Positions 8,482 through 16,822 of a DNA stretch of 39,811 bases are shown piece by piece. Made by a program: the position numbers and the translations under genes. Location: assembly GCA_937129355.1 (NCBI GenBank), contig CAKZNA010000151.1, positions 1 through 39,811 of the forward strand, given 5' to 3'. Origin of the DNA: an uncultured Sphingomonadales bacterium (GTDB lineage Bacteria; Pseudomonadota; Alphaproteobacteria; Sphingomonadales; Sphingomonadaceae). Below the pieces are notes generated by a model, which searched no databases, was not told the origin of the DNA, and worked only from the letters and a program-made list of their open reading frames with translations. How positions within the stretch are numbered: position 1 is the first letter of the stretch; each line of letters opens with the position of its first letter.

Positions 8482-9921
8482 CTATCTAAACGGTGGCTCA
8501 TTAAAGGCCCTCAATTTGCGACTATGCATACTGTTGCCGGCCTCTTTGAGTAACTGACAAGTCTGAATACCAATCTGCAAAAGTGCTTCAATGGCTTCTT
8601 CATAAAAGCGATTGGCCTGTCCGGGTAATTTGATCTCGCCGTGAATGGGCTTGTCGGAAACGCATAACAGCGTGCCGTAAGGAACACGGAAACGGTAACC
8701 TTGCGCCGCAATTGTGGCCGATTCCATGTCGATGCCAATCGCTCTGGACTGTGAAAAGCGCAAGGCGGAATCCGAATAGCGCAACTCCCAATTGCGATCA
8801 TCGGTTGTAACAATCGTTCCGGTCCGCATGCGCCGTTTCAGATCAGCGCCACTTGCTCCGGAAACTTGCCCGGCTGCCTTTGCCAAAGCCTGCTGAACCT
8901 CTGCGATTGGCGGAATGGGGATTTCGGGCGGCAGAACATTGTCCAAGATATTGTCATCGCGAAGATAAGCATGCGCAAGAACATAATCACCGATCCGCTG
9001 CGTTTCACGAAGGCCGCCGCAGTGACCAATCATCAACCATGCTTCTGGTCTGAGGACTGCCAAATGGTCGCAAATTGTCTTGGAGTTGGATGGTCCAACG
9101 CCAATATTCACCAGAGTTATGCCATGCCCATTTGGAGCGATCAGGTGATAGGCGGGCATTTGATGTTTCCGCCATGTGCTGTCGGCTATCAACTGCTCCG
9201 CATTTTCCGTCTTCGCATCTACATAAAGCCCGCCGGCGCCGGAAAGCGCATCATAGGTACCTTGCCCGACCTGTTCGCAGCCCCAGCTTACAAATTCGTC
9301 GACATAACGGTGATAGTTAGTGAAGAGTACATAACGCTGGAAATGCTCTGGCGCAGTCCCCGTATAGTGAGCCAATCGCGCGAGCGAGAAATCGGTGCGC
9401 AGGCCGTCAAACAAAGCAAGCGGCGTGCCACCGTCGACATCTGATAATATGTGACCATCGGCAATCTCGTCACCAATATACGCCAATTCTGTTGTTGGAA
9501 AATGCTGGGCAAGCTCTATCGGCGTCGTTTGGCCAAGTTCGGTGCTGCCATCAAGCACATAGGGGAAGGGGATTTCCTGCGCGCTAGACACAACTTCGAA
9601 TTCGACTTCATATTGCTCACATAGCAATTCGAGCTGTTGCTCCAGATAATCCGCAAACAGTTCGGGGCGGGTTAGAGTTGTGCGGAATGTGCCAGCCTTT
9701 TCAAGCCGACCAAATGACAAGTTGCTACTGACTTCCTTCTCCACGCCGCCATAACGGATTGTGAGCTCAGGATATCCGTAAATCCGCTCAGCCCGCGATG
9801 AAGGCGAAGGTACTGTTCCGTCATTCAAGAAAGTCCTAATATCATCGCGCAGACGCTTCACCGCTATGTGATAAAGATCGGAAATTTCCGCGACTATTTT
9901 TTTTGTTTGATTTGCAGCCAT
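8482..9921 (-). CDS. amn: AMP nucleosidase
   Basis: Amn hydrolyses AMP to adenine and ribose 5-phosphate, helping control the adenylate pool. The 479-residue protein has the N-terminal regulatory domain (TRPELFADYLEQQL and DGLRTDFSLARLAHYTGT) followed by a nucleoside-phosphorylase-like catalytic domain (VGPSNSKTICDHL, IGHCGGLRETQRIGDYVLA, IDMESATIAAQGYRF, CVSDKPIHGEIKLPGQ). ATG 9921 gives the usual start; a TTG two codons earlier is unlikely. The gene begins about 34 bases after the minus-strand peroxiredoxin terminator, so its promoter must overlap or follow that hairpin. It is directly joined to the SDR gene. Confidence 0.94.
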   Translation of the reverse strand: MAANQTKKIVAEISDLYHIAVKRLRDDIRTFLNDGTVPSPSSRAERIYGYPELTIRYGGVEKEVSSNLSFGRLEKAGTFRTTLTRPELFADYLEQQLELLCEQYEVEFEVVSSAQEIPFPYVLDGSTELGQTTPIELAQHFPTTELAYIGDEIADGHILSDVDGGTPLALFDGLRTDFSLARLAHYTGTAPEHFQRYVLFTNYHRYVDEFVSWGCEQVGQGTYDALSGAGGLYVDAKTENAEQLIADSTWRKHQMPAYHLIAPNGHGITLVNIGVGPSNSKTICDHLAVLRPEAWLMIGHCGGLRETQRIGDYVLAHAYLRDDNILDNVLPPEIPIPPIAEVQQALAKAAGQVSGASGADLKRRMRTGTIVTTDDRNWELRYSDSALRFSQSRAIGIDMESATIAAQGYRFRVPYGTLLCVSDKPIHGEIKLPGQANRFYEEAIEALLQIGIQTCQLLKEAGNSMHSRKLRAFNEPPFR

Positions 9922-9954
9922 GGTCAATTCTGTTCAATTATGGCGAGCAAGGCA

Positions 9955-9982
9955 AGAAAAAAGGGAGCAAATTGCTCCCTTT
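9955..9982 (-). terminator. Rho-independent terminator after the peroxiredoxin gene
   Basis: Read on the - strand, an AAAGGGAGC/GCTCCCTTT stem (perfect dyad between 9960 and 9982, five-base loop) is followed by a run of T (complement of the A-run 9956-9962). It lies about 35 bases beyond the peroxiredoxin stop. Confidence 0.85.
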
Positions 9983-10015
9983 CCCCAATATTCTATTTAT
10001 GCGCGATTGCGCGAA

Positions 10016-10495
10016 CTATAGCTGGCCGAGCATATGTTCAGCCGAGCTAACATTGAAATCGCCGGGTTCTTCGACATTCACATGCTCAACCTTACCGTCG
10101 TTTATGACGAGCGAGAAGCGTTGGCCCCGCGTCCCCATACCAAAACCCGATGCATCCATTTCCAGGCCGAGTGCCTTTGCAAAATCACCATTTCCATCTG
10201 CCAGCATTGTAATTGCGTCGGAACCGCCGCTTTGGTTCCATGCGCCGAGTACAAAGGCATCATTCACAGCTGTGCAGGCAATTTCATCAACGCCCTTTGC
10301 CTTTAGTTCATCTGCTTTTTCGACAAATCCCGGCAGATGTTTGGCTGAGCAGGTTGGTGTAAATGCGCCCGGTACAGAAAATAGCGCGATCTTCTTTCCA
10401 GCAAAATATTCACTAGCCTGCGTTTGCTGTGGGCCTTCATTGGTCGCTTTGACCAGCTTTACGTCAGGAATGCTGTCACCAACAGAAATTGTCAT
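10016..10495 (-). CDS. peroxiredoxin, Prx5/AhpE-like type
   Basis: The 159-residue protein is a cytosolic thiol peroxidase of the Prx5 group, reducing hydrogen peroxide and organic hydroperoxides. The peroxidatic cysteine is Cys49 in PGAFTPTCS. A threonine three residues earlier and the downstream arginine in GTRGQRFSLVI complete the usual active site. There is no second conserved cysteine after residue 73, so it is probably a one-Cys enzyme or uses glutathione/glutaredoxin. A ribosome site (AAGG) lies just upstream of the ATG. It is divergent from ahcY, with 214 bases between the start codons, and is terminated by a hairpin. Confidence 0.93.
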   Translation of the reverse strand: MTISVGDSIPDVKLVKATNEGPQQTQASEYFAGKKIALFSVPGAFTPTCSAKHLPGFVEKADELKAKGVDEIACTAVNDAFVLGAWNQSGGSDAITMLADGNGDFAKALGLEMDASGFGMGTRGQRFSLVINDGKVEHVNVEEPGDFNVSSAEHMLGQL

Positions 10496-10625
10496 TTTGG
10501 ATTACCTTTCGAGGAGTTTTCTTTTTGCGTGATGCGTTCGGATATGGAAGGCTTATGTGAGGCCTTATGTTTGCATTGGCAAGATGCCGCTCCATCATTT
10601 ATCGTGGATTGAAATATAATTACGG

Positions 10626-10645
10626 ATATAAAGCAATCTTTATAT
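10626..10645 (+). promoter_or_regulatory. perfect inverted repeat, candidate SahR operator upstream of ahcY
   Basis: ATATAAAG (10626-10633) and CTTTATAT (10638-10645) form a perfect 8-bp inverted repeat around a CAAT centre, 65 bases before the ahcY start. From memory, the ArsR-family regulator SahR, which senses S-adenosylhomocysteine in Proteobacteria, binds a dyad with these same arms upstream of ahcY and met genes in alphaproteobacteria. The match in sequence and location supports that reading; SahR itself is not in this window. It could also simply be a hairpin, but no T-run follows. Confidence 0.55.
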
Positions 10646-10671
10646 TTGATTTGAACTTCAGTCGCCGCTAG

Positions 10672-10694
10672 GGGAGGCGCATTCCAAACCTCCC
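10672..10694 (+). other. hairpin in the ahcY leader
   Basis: GGGAGG (10672-10677) can pair with CCTCCC (10689-10694) around an 11-base loop, 15 bases before the ahcY start. It lies just ahead of the GGAG ribosome site at 10703-10706. It may affect translation, but I could not fit it to a known riboswitch. Confidence 0.35.
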
Positions 10695-10709
10695 AACAAT
10701 CCGGAGAAT

Positions 10710-12107
10710 ATGACTGTGTCCTTCAATGACTATGTAATTGCCGACATCGGCCTTGCCGATTTTGGCCGTAAAGAGCTTGATATTGCCGAAACCGAAATGC
10801 CCGGCCTGATGGCTTTGCGTGAGGAATACGGCTCTTCGCAACCTCTAAAGGGTGCACGTATTGTTGGCTCGCTCCACATGACGATCCAAACCGGCGTGCT
10901 TATCGAAACGCTTGTTGCTTTGGGCGCTGAGGTTCGCTGGGCAACCTGCAATATCTTTTCAACACAGGATCATGCCGCGGCTGCAATAGCGGCTCAGGAT
11001 ATCCCGGTATTCGCCGTTAAGGGTGAGAGCTTGGCAGATTATTGGGACTATGTTGGCCGCATCTTTGATTGGGGCGACATTACATCTAATATCATTCTGG
11101 ATGATGGCGGCGATGCTACGGCATTTGCTCTTTGGGGGGCGAAGCTGGAGCGCGGTGAAGAGTTTGCTGCACCAGAAAATGATGAAGAAGTCGAAATGCA
11201 ACGCGCCGTGAAAGAGTTTATCGCTCGCAAGCCCGGATATTTGACCGAAACAGTCAAAAATCTTCACGGCGTTTCGGAAGAAACTACGACCGGCGTTCAC
11301 CGCCTATATGACATTTCGAAGAAGGGCGAATTGCCATTCCCCGCTATCAACGTGAATGATAGCGTGACCAAATCAAAATTCGACAATCTGTATGGTTGCC
11401 GTGAATCGCTGGTCGACGCGATCCGCCGCGCAACAGACGTTATGTTATCAGGTAAAGTTGCGTGTGTCGCCGGTTATGGCGACGTTGGCAAAGGTTCCGC
11501 TGCTTCCCTGCGTCAGGGCGGTGCCCGCGTTATGGTGACAGAAATTGATCCAATATGTGCGCTACAGGCTGCAATGGATGGCTATGAAGTTGTGAGCATG
11601 GATGAGGCCGTTGCGCGCTGTGACATTTTCTGCACTGCGACCGGTAATGCAGATGTTATCACCGCGGAACATATGAAAAATATGAAACCGATGAGCATCG
11701 TTTGCAACATCGGTCACTTTGATAGTGAGATCCAGATTGGCGCTCTTTCCAACTATAACTGGGATGAAATCAAGCCGGGTACCGACATGGTGACATTCCC
11801 CGATGGCAATAAAATCCTGATCCTTGCGAAAGGCCGCCTGGTCAATTTGGGTTGCGCAACCGGCCACCCTTCTTTCGTCATGTCTGCAAGCTTTACCAAT
11901 CAGGTGCTGGCGCAGATTGAACTATATACCAAGGGCGACGAGTATAAGAATGAAGTCTACGTATTGCCTAAGCATCTCGACGAAAAAGTTGCGATGCTGC
12001 ATTTAGCAAAATTGGGCGTAACGCTTAGCAAGTTAGATGAGAAACAGGCAGGCTATATCGGCGTGCCAGTTGATGGTCCCTTCAAACCGGACCACTATCG
12101 CTACTAA
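10710..12107 (+). CDS. ahcY: adenosylhomocysteinase
   Basis: AhcY splits S-adenosylhomocysteine into homocysteine and adenosine, relieving product inhibition of all SAM-dependent methyltransferases. The 465-residue protein is full length and contains the substrate region [27 protein letters not shown], the [20 protein letters not shown] motif, the NAD-binding [12 protein letters not shown] loop, the [13 protein letters not shown] block and the C-terminal PFKPDHYRY tail needed for the tetrameric active site. ATG 10710 is preceded by GGAG (10703-10706). The leader carries the SahR-like dyad. A terminator directly follows, so it is probably transcribed alone and separate from divL. Confidence 0.98.
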   Translation: MTVSFNDYVIADIGLADFGRKELDIAETEMPGLMALREEYGSSQPLKGARIVGSLHMTIQTGVLIETLVALGAEVRWATCNIFSTQDHAAAAIAAQDIPVFAVKGESLADYWDYVGRIFDWGDITSNIILDDGGDATAFALWGAKLERGEEFAAPENDEEVEMQRAVKEFIARKPGYLTETVKNLHGVSEETTTGVHRLYDISKKGELPFPAINVNDSVTKSKFDNLYGCRESLVDAIRRATDVMLSGKVACVAGYGDVGKGSAASLRQGGARVMVTEIDPICALQAAMDGYEVVSMDEAVARCDIFCTATGNADVITAEHMKNMKPMSIVCNIGHFDSEIQIGALSNYNWDEIKPGTDMVTFPDGNKILILAKGRLVNLGCATGHPSFVMSASFTNQVLAQIELYTKGDEYKNEVYVLPKHLDEKVAMLHLAKLGVTLSKLDEKQAGYIGVPVDGPFKPDHYRY

Positions 12108-12130
12108 TAATAACCAAATTTGCGAAAATG

Positions 12131-12162
12131 AGCCCGTTTCCGAAAGGAGGCGGGCTTTTTTC
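12131..12162 (+). terminator. Rho-independent terminator after ahcY
   Basis: AGCCCG (12131-12136) pairs with CGGGCT (12151-12156), with further pairing of CC/GG inside around a GAAA tetraloop region, and is followed by TTTTTT. It begins 24 bases after the ahcY stop. Confidence 0.88.
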
Positions 12163-12232
12163 TTTGCTTTCACGGGCATCTTTGCTCTTTAAGGGAAGTA
12201 GGGGATTAAATATCAGGTATGGGAAATAGTTA

Positions 12233-14554
12233 GTGGCGTTGGGCAATGACAGCATATTGGCATTAGTTGGCCTGCTTCTTGCGCTATGGTTAGTCGCGGC
12301 AACGGTCCTAATTTGGCTTGGCTTGTCCGCGCGGCGAAAAGCGCAAAAAACACTTCGGCAAACGGCACGTTTGACGCGGCTCTTGGAAACAGGGCCTGCA
12401 GTCCCGGTTGTTGTACGAAGCGACGGAAAGATCGAGGTATCCGAGCGTCTTTCAAAAATTTTGGGTCTTGAGACTGCTGCGGATAGCCTTTCGGGGCTCC
12501 ATGATCCATCGGGGAAGGGGATTGTGGAAAGTGACCTGGAAGCGTTGCAGGAACATGTGCTCAACACGCAAAGGATGGGAAGCAGGTTTGATTTGCCTAT
12601 CCGGCTCGTAGGGTCAGAGCGCCGTTTTTTGGTGGTTGGAAATATAGCTGACACGCTTGTCTATCCTAACGGAGCGGCTTTGCTTTGGTTTTTTGATCTG
12701 ACCAACAACATTCAGGAATTGGAAAAGTCAAAAGAGCAAGCGGAAGAAGCGCGTAAAGCATTCGCAGCATTGTCTGGATTGATAGAAGAAGCCCCGATTC
12801 CGATGTGGCACCGTGGCAATGATCTTAAGATAAGTCTTGTAAACAACGCATATGTGCAAGCTGTTGAAGGCGAAAGCAGTGAGCAGGTTGTTGCAGATTC
12901 CATAGAGCTTGTTGAAATGCAGGATGGCAAATCACCTGTTTCTTTCGCAGCAGAAGCGAAGCAGGCTGGGGTCGCTCAAGAACGCGTTATTTCCAACACG
13001 CTCGATGGTGAGCGACGTCAGATCAAGGTGCTTGATATCCCTCTTGGAGAAGCAGGCGTCGCGGGTATGGCGATCGATATGCAGGAGCTGGAGGACGCCA
13101 AGATTCAGTTTCGCCGGTTGTCAGATGCGCAGCGAGACCTGCTGGATATGATGTCAGCTGGTGTTGCCCAGTTCGAAGCCGATCAGAGCCTGGTTTTTGC
13201 CAATAGCCCATTCCAGCGCATTTTTGCGCTTCGTGACCAGTGGCTGGAGGATAAACCTGAATTTGCGCGGCTTTTGGACCGGATGCGCGAAAATGGAAAA
13301 TTGCCCGAAGTTCGCGATTTTCCCGAATGGCGTGTCCAAAGAGAAAATTGGTTCCGGTCAACCCAGCCTAACGAAGAAAATTGGCTCCTGCCCGATGGCA
13401 CTCATTTGCGCGTGCTCGCACAGCCGTTACCTAATGGCAGTTTACTGGTAATATTCGAAGATCGAACAGAGCAAGTTCAGTTAGCAAGTTCGCGCGACAC
13501 CTTGCTGCGCGTTAGAACCGCGACCTTTGACAACCTGTTTGAAGCGATTGCGGTATTCGCTTCTGATGGCCGGCTTTCGATCTGGAATCGCAAATTCGCT
13601 GAAACCTGGGGGCTTGAAGAGAAAAAATTGGCGGAGCATCCTCGTTTGGATGAATTGTTGCCTGAATTGGCTAAGCTCCTTGACAGCCCGGCCCAAATTT
13701 CTGTGGTCGGTGAATTGTTGAGAATGACGACAGCAAATAGGGAGCACCGCCAAGCGCGCGTGGCTTTTGCTGATGACCGAATGTTCCAGATATCAACGGT
13801 GCCGCTGCCGGACGGCAATGCCCTGTTTGCCATGCTCGATATGACAGACAGTATTCAAATAGAGCAGGCACTTCGTGATCGTAACGAAGCTTTATCGGAA
13901 GCTGACACGGTGAAGAACAAATTTCTCGCCAATATGAGTTACGAGTTCCGCACACCGTTGACGTCGATTAGCGGATTCGCAGATCTCCTGAAGGAAGGGA
14001 TCGCTGGCGATCTGACTGATCAGGCCCAAGAATATGTTGCAGCGATCTCCGCCTCTGCAGACCGGCTGTCTCAGCAGATCAACACTGTACTCGACTTTAG
14101 CCAAGGCCAGGCGGGCGAATTACCGATAGCGATGGAAGAAGTTGACTTGGCTTCGCTTTTAGAAGCTGTCCTTCAGTCTAATGAAGAGTCAGCGGTTTCA
14201 CGTTCCATCGCACTACGACTGGACATTGAAGGTGGCTTGCCATCCGTGAGTGGTGACAGCGAACGCCTGTATCAGGCAATTAGCCATGTTGTCGAAAATG
14301 CCATTACATACGGCAATGAAGATGGGCAGGTGCTGATCGCCGCCGCTGCGCAAAATAAGGTTGAGATTGTCATCTCCGATGATGGGCCCGGGCTAGATGA
14401 AGAAAAATGTGCTGCAATTTTCAATGCCAGTAAGGACGGAGGGCTTGGACTACCGCTCGCAAAGCAACTAATAGAAGCGCATGACGGTAAATTGGATTTG
14501 CGGTCTGAAGTTGGTAAAGGCACCACAGTAACCATCACACTGCCCAAACCGTGA
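12233..14554 (+). CDS. divL: DivL-type PAS histidine-kinase-like protein with tyrosine in the H-box
   Basis: The 773-residue protein has one N-terminal membrane segment (residues 7-30), a long PAS-rich middle, a dimerisation/H-box helix and a C-terminal HATPase domain. The H-box reads NMSYEFRTPLTSI: the phospho-acceptor histidine is Tyr570. The ATPase motifs remain, with VVENAITYG (N-box), SDDGPGLDEE (G1), GGLGLPLAK (G2) and a final GKGTTVTITLP. In Caulobacter, DivL has the same tyrosine substitution and similar length (about 770 residues). There it binds phosphorylated DivK and controls the kinase CckA instead of acting as a normal kinase. GTG 12233 is the likely start. The stop overlaps the tsaE start. 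Confidence 0.88.
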   Translation: MALGNDSILALVGLLLALWLVAATVLIWLGLSARRKAQKTLRQTARLTRLLETGPAVPVVVRSDGKIEVSERLSKILGLETAADSLSGLHDPSGKGIVESDLEALQEHVLNTQRMGSRFDLPIRLVGSERRFLVVGNIADTLVYPNGAALLWFFDLTNNIQELEKSKEQAEEARKAFAALSGLIEEAPIPMWHRGNDLKISLVNNAYVQAVEGESSEQVVADSIELVEMQDGKSPVSFAAEAKQAGVAQERVISNTLDGERRQIKVLDIPLGEAGVAGMAIDMQELEDAKIQFRRLSDAQRDLLDMMSAGVAQFEADQSLVFANSPFQRIFALRDQWLEDKPEFARLLDRMRENGKLPEVRDFPEWRVQRENWFRSTQPNEENWLLPDGTHLRVLAQPLPNGSLLVIFEDRTEQVQLASSRDTLLRVRTATFDNLFEAIAVFASDGRLSIWNRKFAETWGLEEKKLAEHPRLDELLPELAKLLDSPAQISVVGELLRMTTANREHRQARVAFADDRMFQISTVPLPDGNALFAMLDMTDSIQIEQALRDRNEALSEADTVKNKFLANMSYEFRTPLTSISGFADLLKEGIAGDLTDQAQEYVAAISASADRLSQQINTVLDFSQGQAGELPIAMEEVDLASLLEAVLQSNEESAVSRSIALRLDIEGGLPSVSGDSERLYQAISHVVENAITYGNEDGQVLIAAAAQNKVEIVISDDGPGLDEEKCAAIFNASKDGGLGLPLAKQLIEAHDGKLDLRSEVGKGTTVTITLPKP

Positions 14555-14964
14555 TAGTGGCTGATGAACAAGCTATGGTCGAACTTGGCCTTAGCATAGC
14601 GAACCAACTTAAAATTGGCGATATCGTAGCGATTGACGGGCCGCTGGGAGCGGGCAAAACTGTTCTTTGCCGCGGAATTCTGGCAGGTTTTGGGTATTCA
14701 GGCGAAGTATCAAGTCCATCCTATGCTTTCGTAAATAGCTATGGGAAAGAGGATACAAGCATTCCCATTATACATGCCGATTTGTATCGGATGGCAAGCG
14801 AGGCCGATATTGAAGAATTGGGGCTGTTTGACGATTCCGAAAACTGCCTGACATTGATTGAATGGGCCAGCCTTTCAGAAGCCTGTATCAAAAGAACGGA
14901 GAAAACAGTGAGCATTGAACCGGCACGCGACGGCGCGCGGCGTTTGATCATAAACGGATTTTAG
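14551..14964 (+). CDS. tsaE: tRNA threonylcarbamoyladenosine biosynthesis ATPase TsaE
   Basis: TsaE is the ATPase partner of TsaD/TsaB in making the t6A modification at position 37 of ANN-decoding tRNAs. The 137-residue product has the Walker A motif GPLGAGKT (Lys36, Thr37), the SSPSYAFVNSY segment, the HADLYRM motif and the LIEWAS motif typical of the family. The likely start is GTG 14551, which overlaps the divL stop (GTGA); GTG 14557 is an alternative. Coupling with divL is common in alphaproteobacteria as I recall. The phosphotransferase and nucleotidyltransferase genes that often follow tsaE are absent here. Confidence 0.93.
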   Translation: MIVADEQAMVELGLSIANQLKIGDIVAIDGPLGAGKTVLCRGILAGFGYSGEVSSPSYAFVNSYGKEDTSIPIIHADLYRMASEADIEELGLFDDSENCLTLIEWASLSEACIKRTEKTVSIEPARDGARRLIINGF

Positions 14965-15037
14965 TGCAAATTTCGCATTAACCGCGATTGGTGATATAAG
15001 ACGATCTTGGGCAGCTGCATTGTCGGCCTACCTAAAA

Positions 15038-15418
15038 ATGATGGATCGCAACAAATCTGGGATATTTTGCATGTTTGGTTCAATTTCGTTCGGAATGTTT
15101 CTCGTTATGGCGGCATATGCTGGTGACCCGGTTGATGATGCTCGCAAGGGATTTAACAACTGTCTGGTGCGATACACCGTTGAGCAGCTTGAGTTAAAAA
15201 CAACCTCGAATGCTTTCAAGAAGGCAGTCAAAACGTCTTGCGCACCAGAAAGCAAAGCGTATCGCGATATTATTGTAAGCGAAGAAGTTAAGATCGGTGA
15301 GCCAAAATCAGATGCAGAAACATATGCTGATGAAGAAGTGCAAATGATCGTGGAGGGCTTTGCAAACTCTTATGCGCGTCATGCCGCAGACAGAACAGCC
15401 CCAGTGGAAGAAAAATAG
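15038..15418 (+). CDS. small exported protein of unknown function
   Basis: I do not recognise this 126-residue protein. The N-terminus is a signal peptide: a basic start (MMDRNKSG), a hydrophobic stretch ending near VMAAYA, and a mature chain beginning GDPVDD. The mature part is helical and charged and has two cysteines (in FNNCLVRY and KTSCAPES) that could form a disulfide. ATG 15038 is followed immediately by a second ATG at 15041, and either may be used; a TTG at 15020 also extends the frame. It follows tsaE by 73 bases. Nothing connects it functionally to tsaE or to the tRNA downstream. Confidence 0.7.
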   Translation: MMDRNKSGIFCMFGSISFGMFLVMAAYAGDPVDDARKGFNNCLVRYTVEQLELKTTSNAFKKAVKTSCAPESKAYRDIIVSEEVKIGEPKSDAETYADEEVQMIVEGFANSYARHAADRTAPVEEK

Positions 15419-15515
15419 GCTTTCTTTTGCAAGTGATGCGCGAGGCCGTGGTTTGTTGCGACCGAAGCACGACCGCTAAGACGGGGCATATATAGAAAAT
15501 TATCAAAAAATATTC

Positions 15516-15605
15516 TGGCGGACAGGGTGGGATTCGAACCCACGGTACGCTTGCGCGCACGCTGGTTTTCAAGACCAGTGCATTCAACCGCTCTGCCACC
15601 TGTCC
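15516..15605 (-). tRNA. tRNA-Ser (anticodon UGA)
   Basis: Read on the - strand, the acceptor stem GGACAGG pairs with CCTGTCC and is followed by discriminator G and an encoded CCA (complement of 15516-15518). The anticodon stem-loop (CTGGT-CTTGAAA-ACCAG) gives UGA. A long variable arm (GCGTGCGCGCAAGCGTACC region) and a T-loop GGTTCGAATCC mark a class II tRNA. The length is 90 bases including CCA, normal for serine tRNA. No strong terminator follows, though a T-rich stretch begins just beyond the 3' end. Confidence 0.95.
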
Positions 15606-15619
15606 GCAGAACGTGGTCC

Positions 15620-15647
15620 GATTATCCATTGAACGCGTTAAAGACAA
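15620..15647 (-). promoter_or_regulatory. candidate promoter for tRNA-Ser
   Basis: On the - strand, TTGTCT (15647-15642) and ATAATC (15625-15620) are spaced by 16 bases and would start transcription a few bases before the tRNA 5' end. Motif match only. Confidence 0.35.
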
Positions 15648-15781
15648 GCGTAAAGGACATGCGTGGCAAATATAATTTGTGGCCATTAAGCGTTCAGGTG
15701 GTGTTTGCTAGCGACAAATAGGGATTCACAGCGGAATCGGGTTGTGGCACTATGTGGCAAACGTCTCAGAAGGATATTGCT

Positions 15782-16822
15782 TTGAAGAATTTGCGTTATT
15801 TGTTGTTTTGCCTTGCCGGGTTGGGTTCAGCCTCGTTGCTGTCTCAATCAATTTCTGCCCAGCAAGTTGATCAAAGCGGCTTCCGCCAATATCTCTCTCA
15901 GGTGCGGGGCAAGGCGATTTCGCAAGGCGTTAAGCCGCAAACTGTCGATCGCGTATTTGCGTCTATCAAATATAATGACCGGGTTGTTCGGCTAGACCGT
16001 AAGCAACCAGAAGGCGGCTCCAACAAAAAGATACCTCCATTTGCGCCGTATAAGCGCCGGCATGTTGATGCGGCCCGGATCAACGGCGGCCGCGCAAAAT
16101 ACCGTAGCCTTCGTTCCGCATTGACGCGGATCGAGAATGAAACCGGCGTTCCAAAACAAATGATGATCGCCATCTATGGGCATGAAACCAACTACGGGTC
16201 TTATACTGGTAACTTTAACGCGCCAAACGCGCTAGCATCCCTGGCCTATGAAGGCCGCCGCCGTGCGCTGTTTGAAGGGGAGTTAATTGCGGTTCTTAAG
16301 ATGATTGATAGCGGTGTCCCGCAATATGCAATCACCGGCAGTTGGGCTGGCGCGTTGGGTAAGCCGCAATTTTTGCCATCGGTTTATTTGCGGTTGGCAA
16401 AAGATGGCGATGGAGACGGCTATGCCGATATCTGGAAAAGCGAAGTTGACGCGCTGGCTTCGATAGCGAATTATTTCGTCAATTCCGGTTGGCGCCGCGG
16501 ACAGGAATGGGGTTTTGCAGTCAATGTACCTTCTTCGCTCAGCCGTGCTTCAGTCGCATCGAAGATTAAGGCACCGCGTTGCCCCCGTGTATTCGCCCGT
16601 CATAGTGAATGGAAAACGGTCGCTGAATGGAAGAGGCTGGGCATTGCACCACAGCGAGGTTACTGGCCAAATGACAATATGATGCTAACGTTGCTGGAAC
16701 CGGACGGGCAGGGCAAAACCGCCTATTTACTCGGAAGCAACTACCGCGTGATACTGGATTATAACTGTTCGAATTTTTATGCATTATCAGTGGGGCTTTT
16801 GGCAGATGCAGTACGGAACTAA
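15782..16822 (+). CDS. mltB: lytic murein transglycosylase, MltB (SLT_2) family
   Basis: This enzyme cleaves the glycan chain of peptidoglycan to form 1,6-anhydro ends. The catalytic glutamate lies in IAIYGHETNYG. The LASLAYEGRRRALFEGEL, SWAGALGKPQFLPSVYL and DGDGDGYADIWKSEVDALASIANYF segments are classical for the family. An LGSNYRVILDYNCSNFYALSVGLLADAVR end completes the domain. I prefer the TTG at 15782 because AGAAGGA (15768-15774) lies eight bases upstream and because it gives a clean signal peptide (KNLRYLLFCLAGLGSASLL... to SISA). An ATG at 15752 would add ten residues before it. No lipobox is seen, so it is probably a soluble periplasmic form. Confidence 0.9.
   Translation: MKNLRYLLFCLAGLGSASLLSQSISAQQVDQSGFRQYLSQVRGKAISQGVKPQTVDRVFASIKYNDRVVRLDRKQPEGGSNKKIPPFAPYKRRHVDAARINGGRAKYRSLRSALTRIENETGVPKQMMIAIYGHETNYGSYTGNFNAPNALASLAYEGRRRALFEGELIAVLKMIDSGVPQYAITGSWAGALGKPQFLPSVYLRLAKDGDGDGYADIWKSEVDALASIANYFVNSGWRRGQEWGFAVNVPSSLSRASVASKIKAPRCPRVFARHSEWKTVAEWKRLGIAPQRGYWPNDNMMLTLLEPDGQGKTAYLLGSNYRVILDYNCSNFYALSVGLLADAVRN

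Noticed and set aside
8866-9444. 192-residue plus-strand open frame opposite amn
   Set aside because: It is fully antisense to the well-supported amn gene and has no ribosome site or domain pattern.
10660-10709. SAH or SAM riboswitch in the ahcY leader
   Set aside because: A hairpin exists, but I could not match the conserved core of the SAH, SAM-II or SAM/SAH riboswitches as I know them, so only the hairpin is listed.
15516-15607. tRNA acceptor stem starting at GCGGACA (15607)
   Set aside because: It pairs with the 3' side but leaves no proper discriminator plus CCA. Starting at GGACAGG (15605) gives a correct 7-bp stem, T8, discriminator G and CCA.
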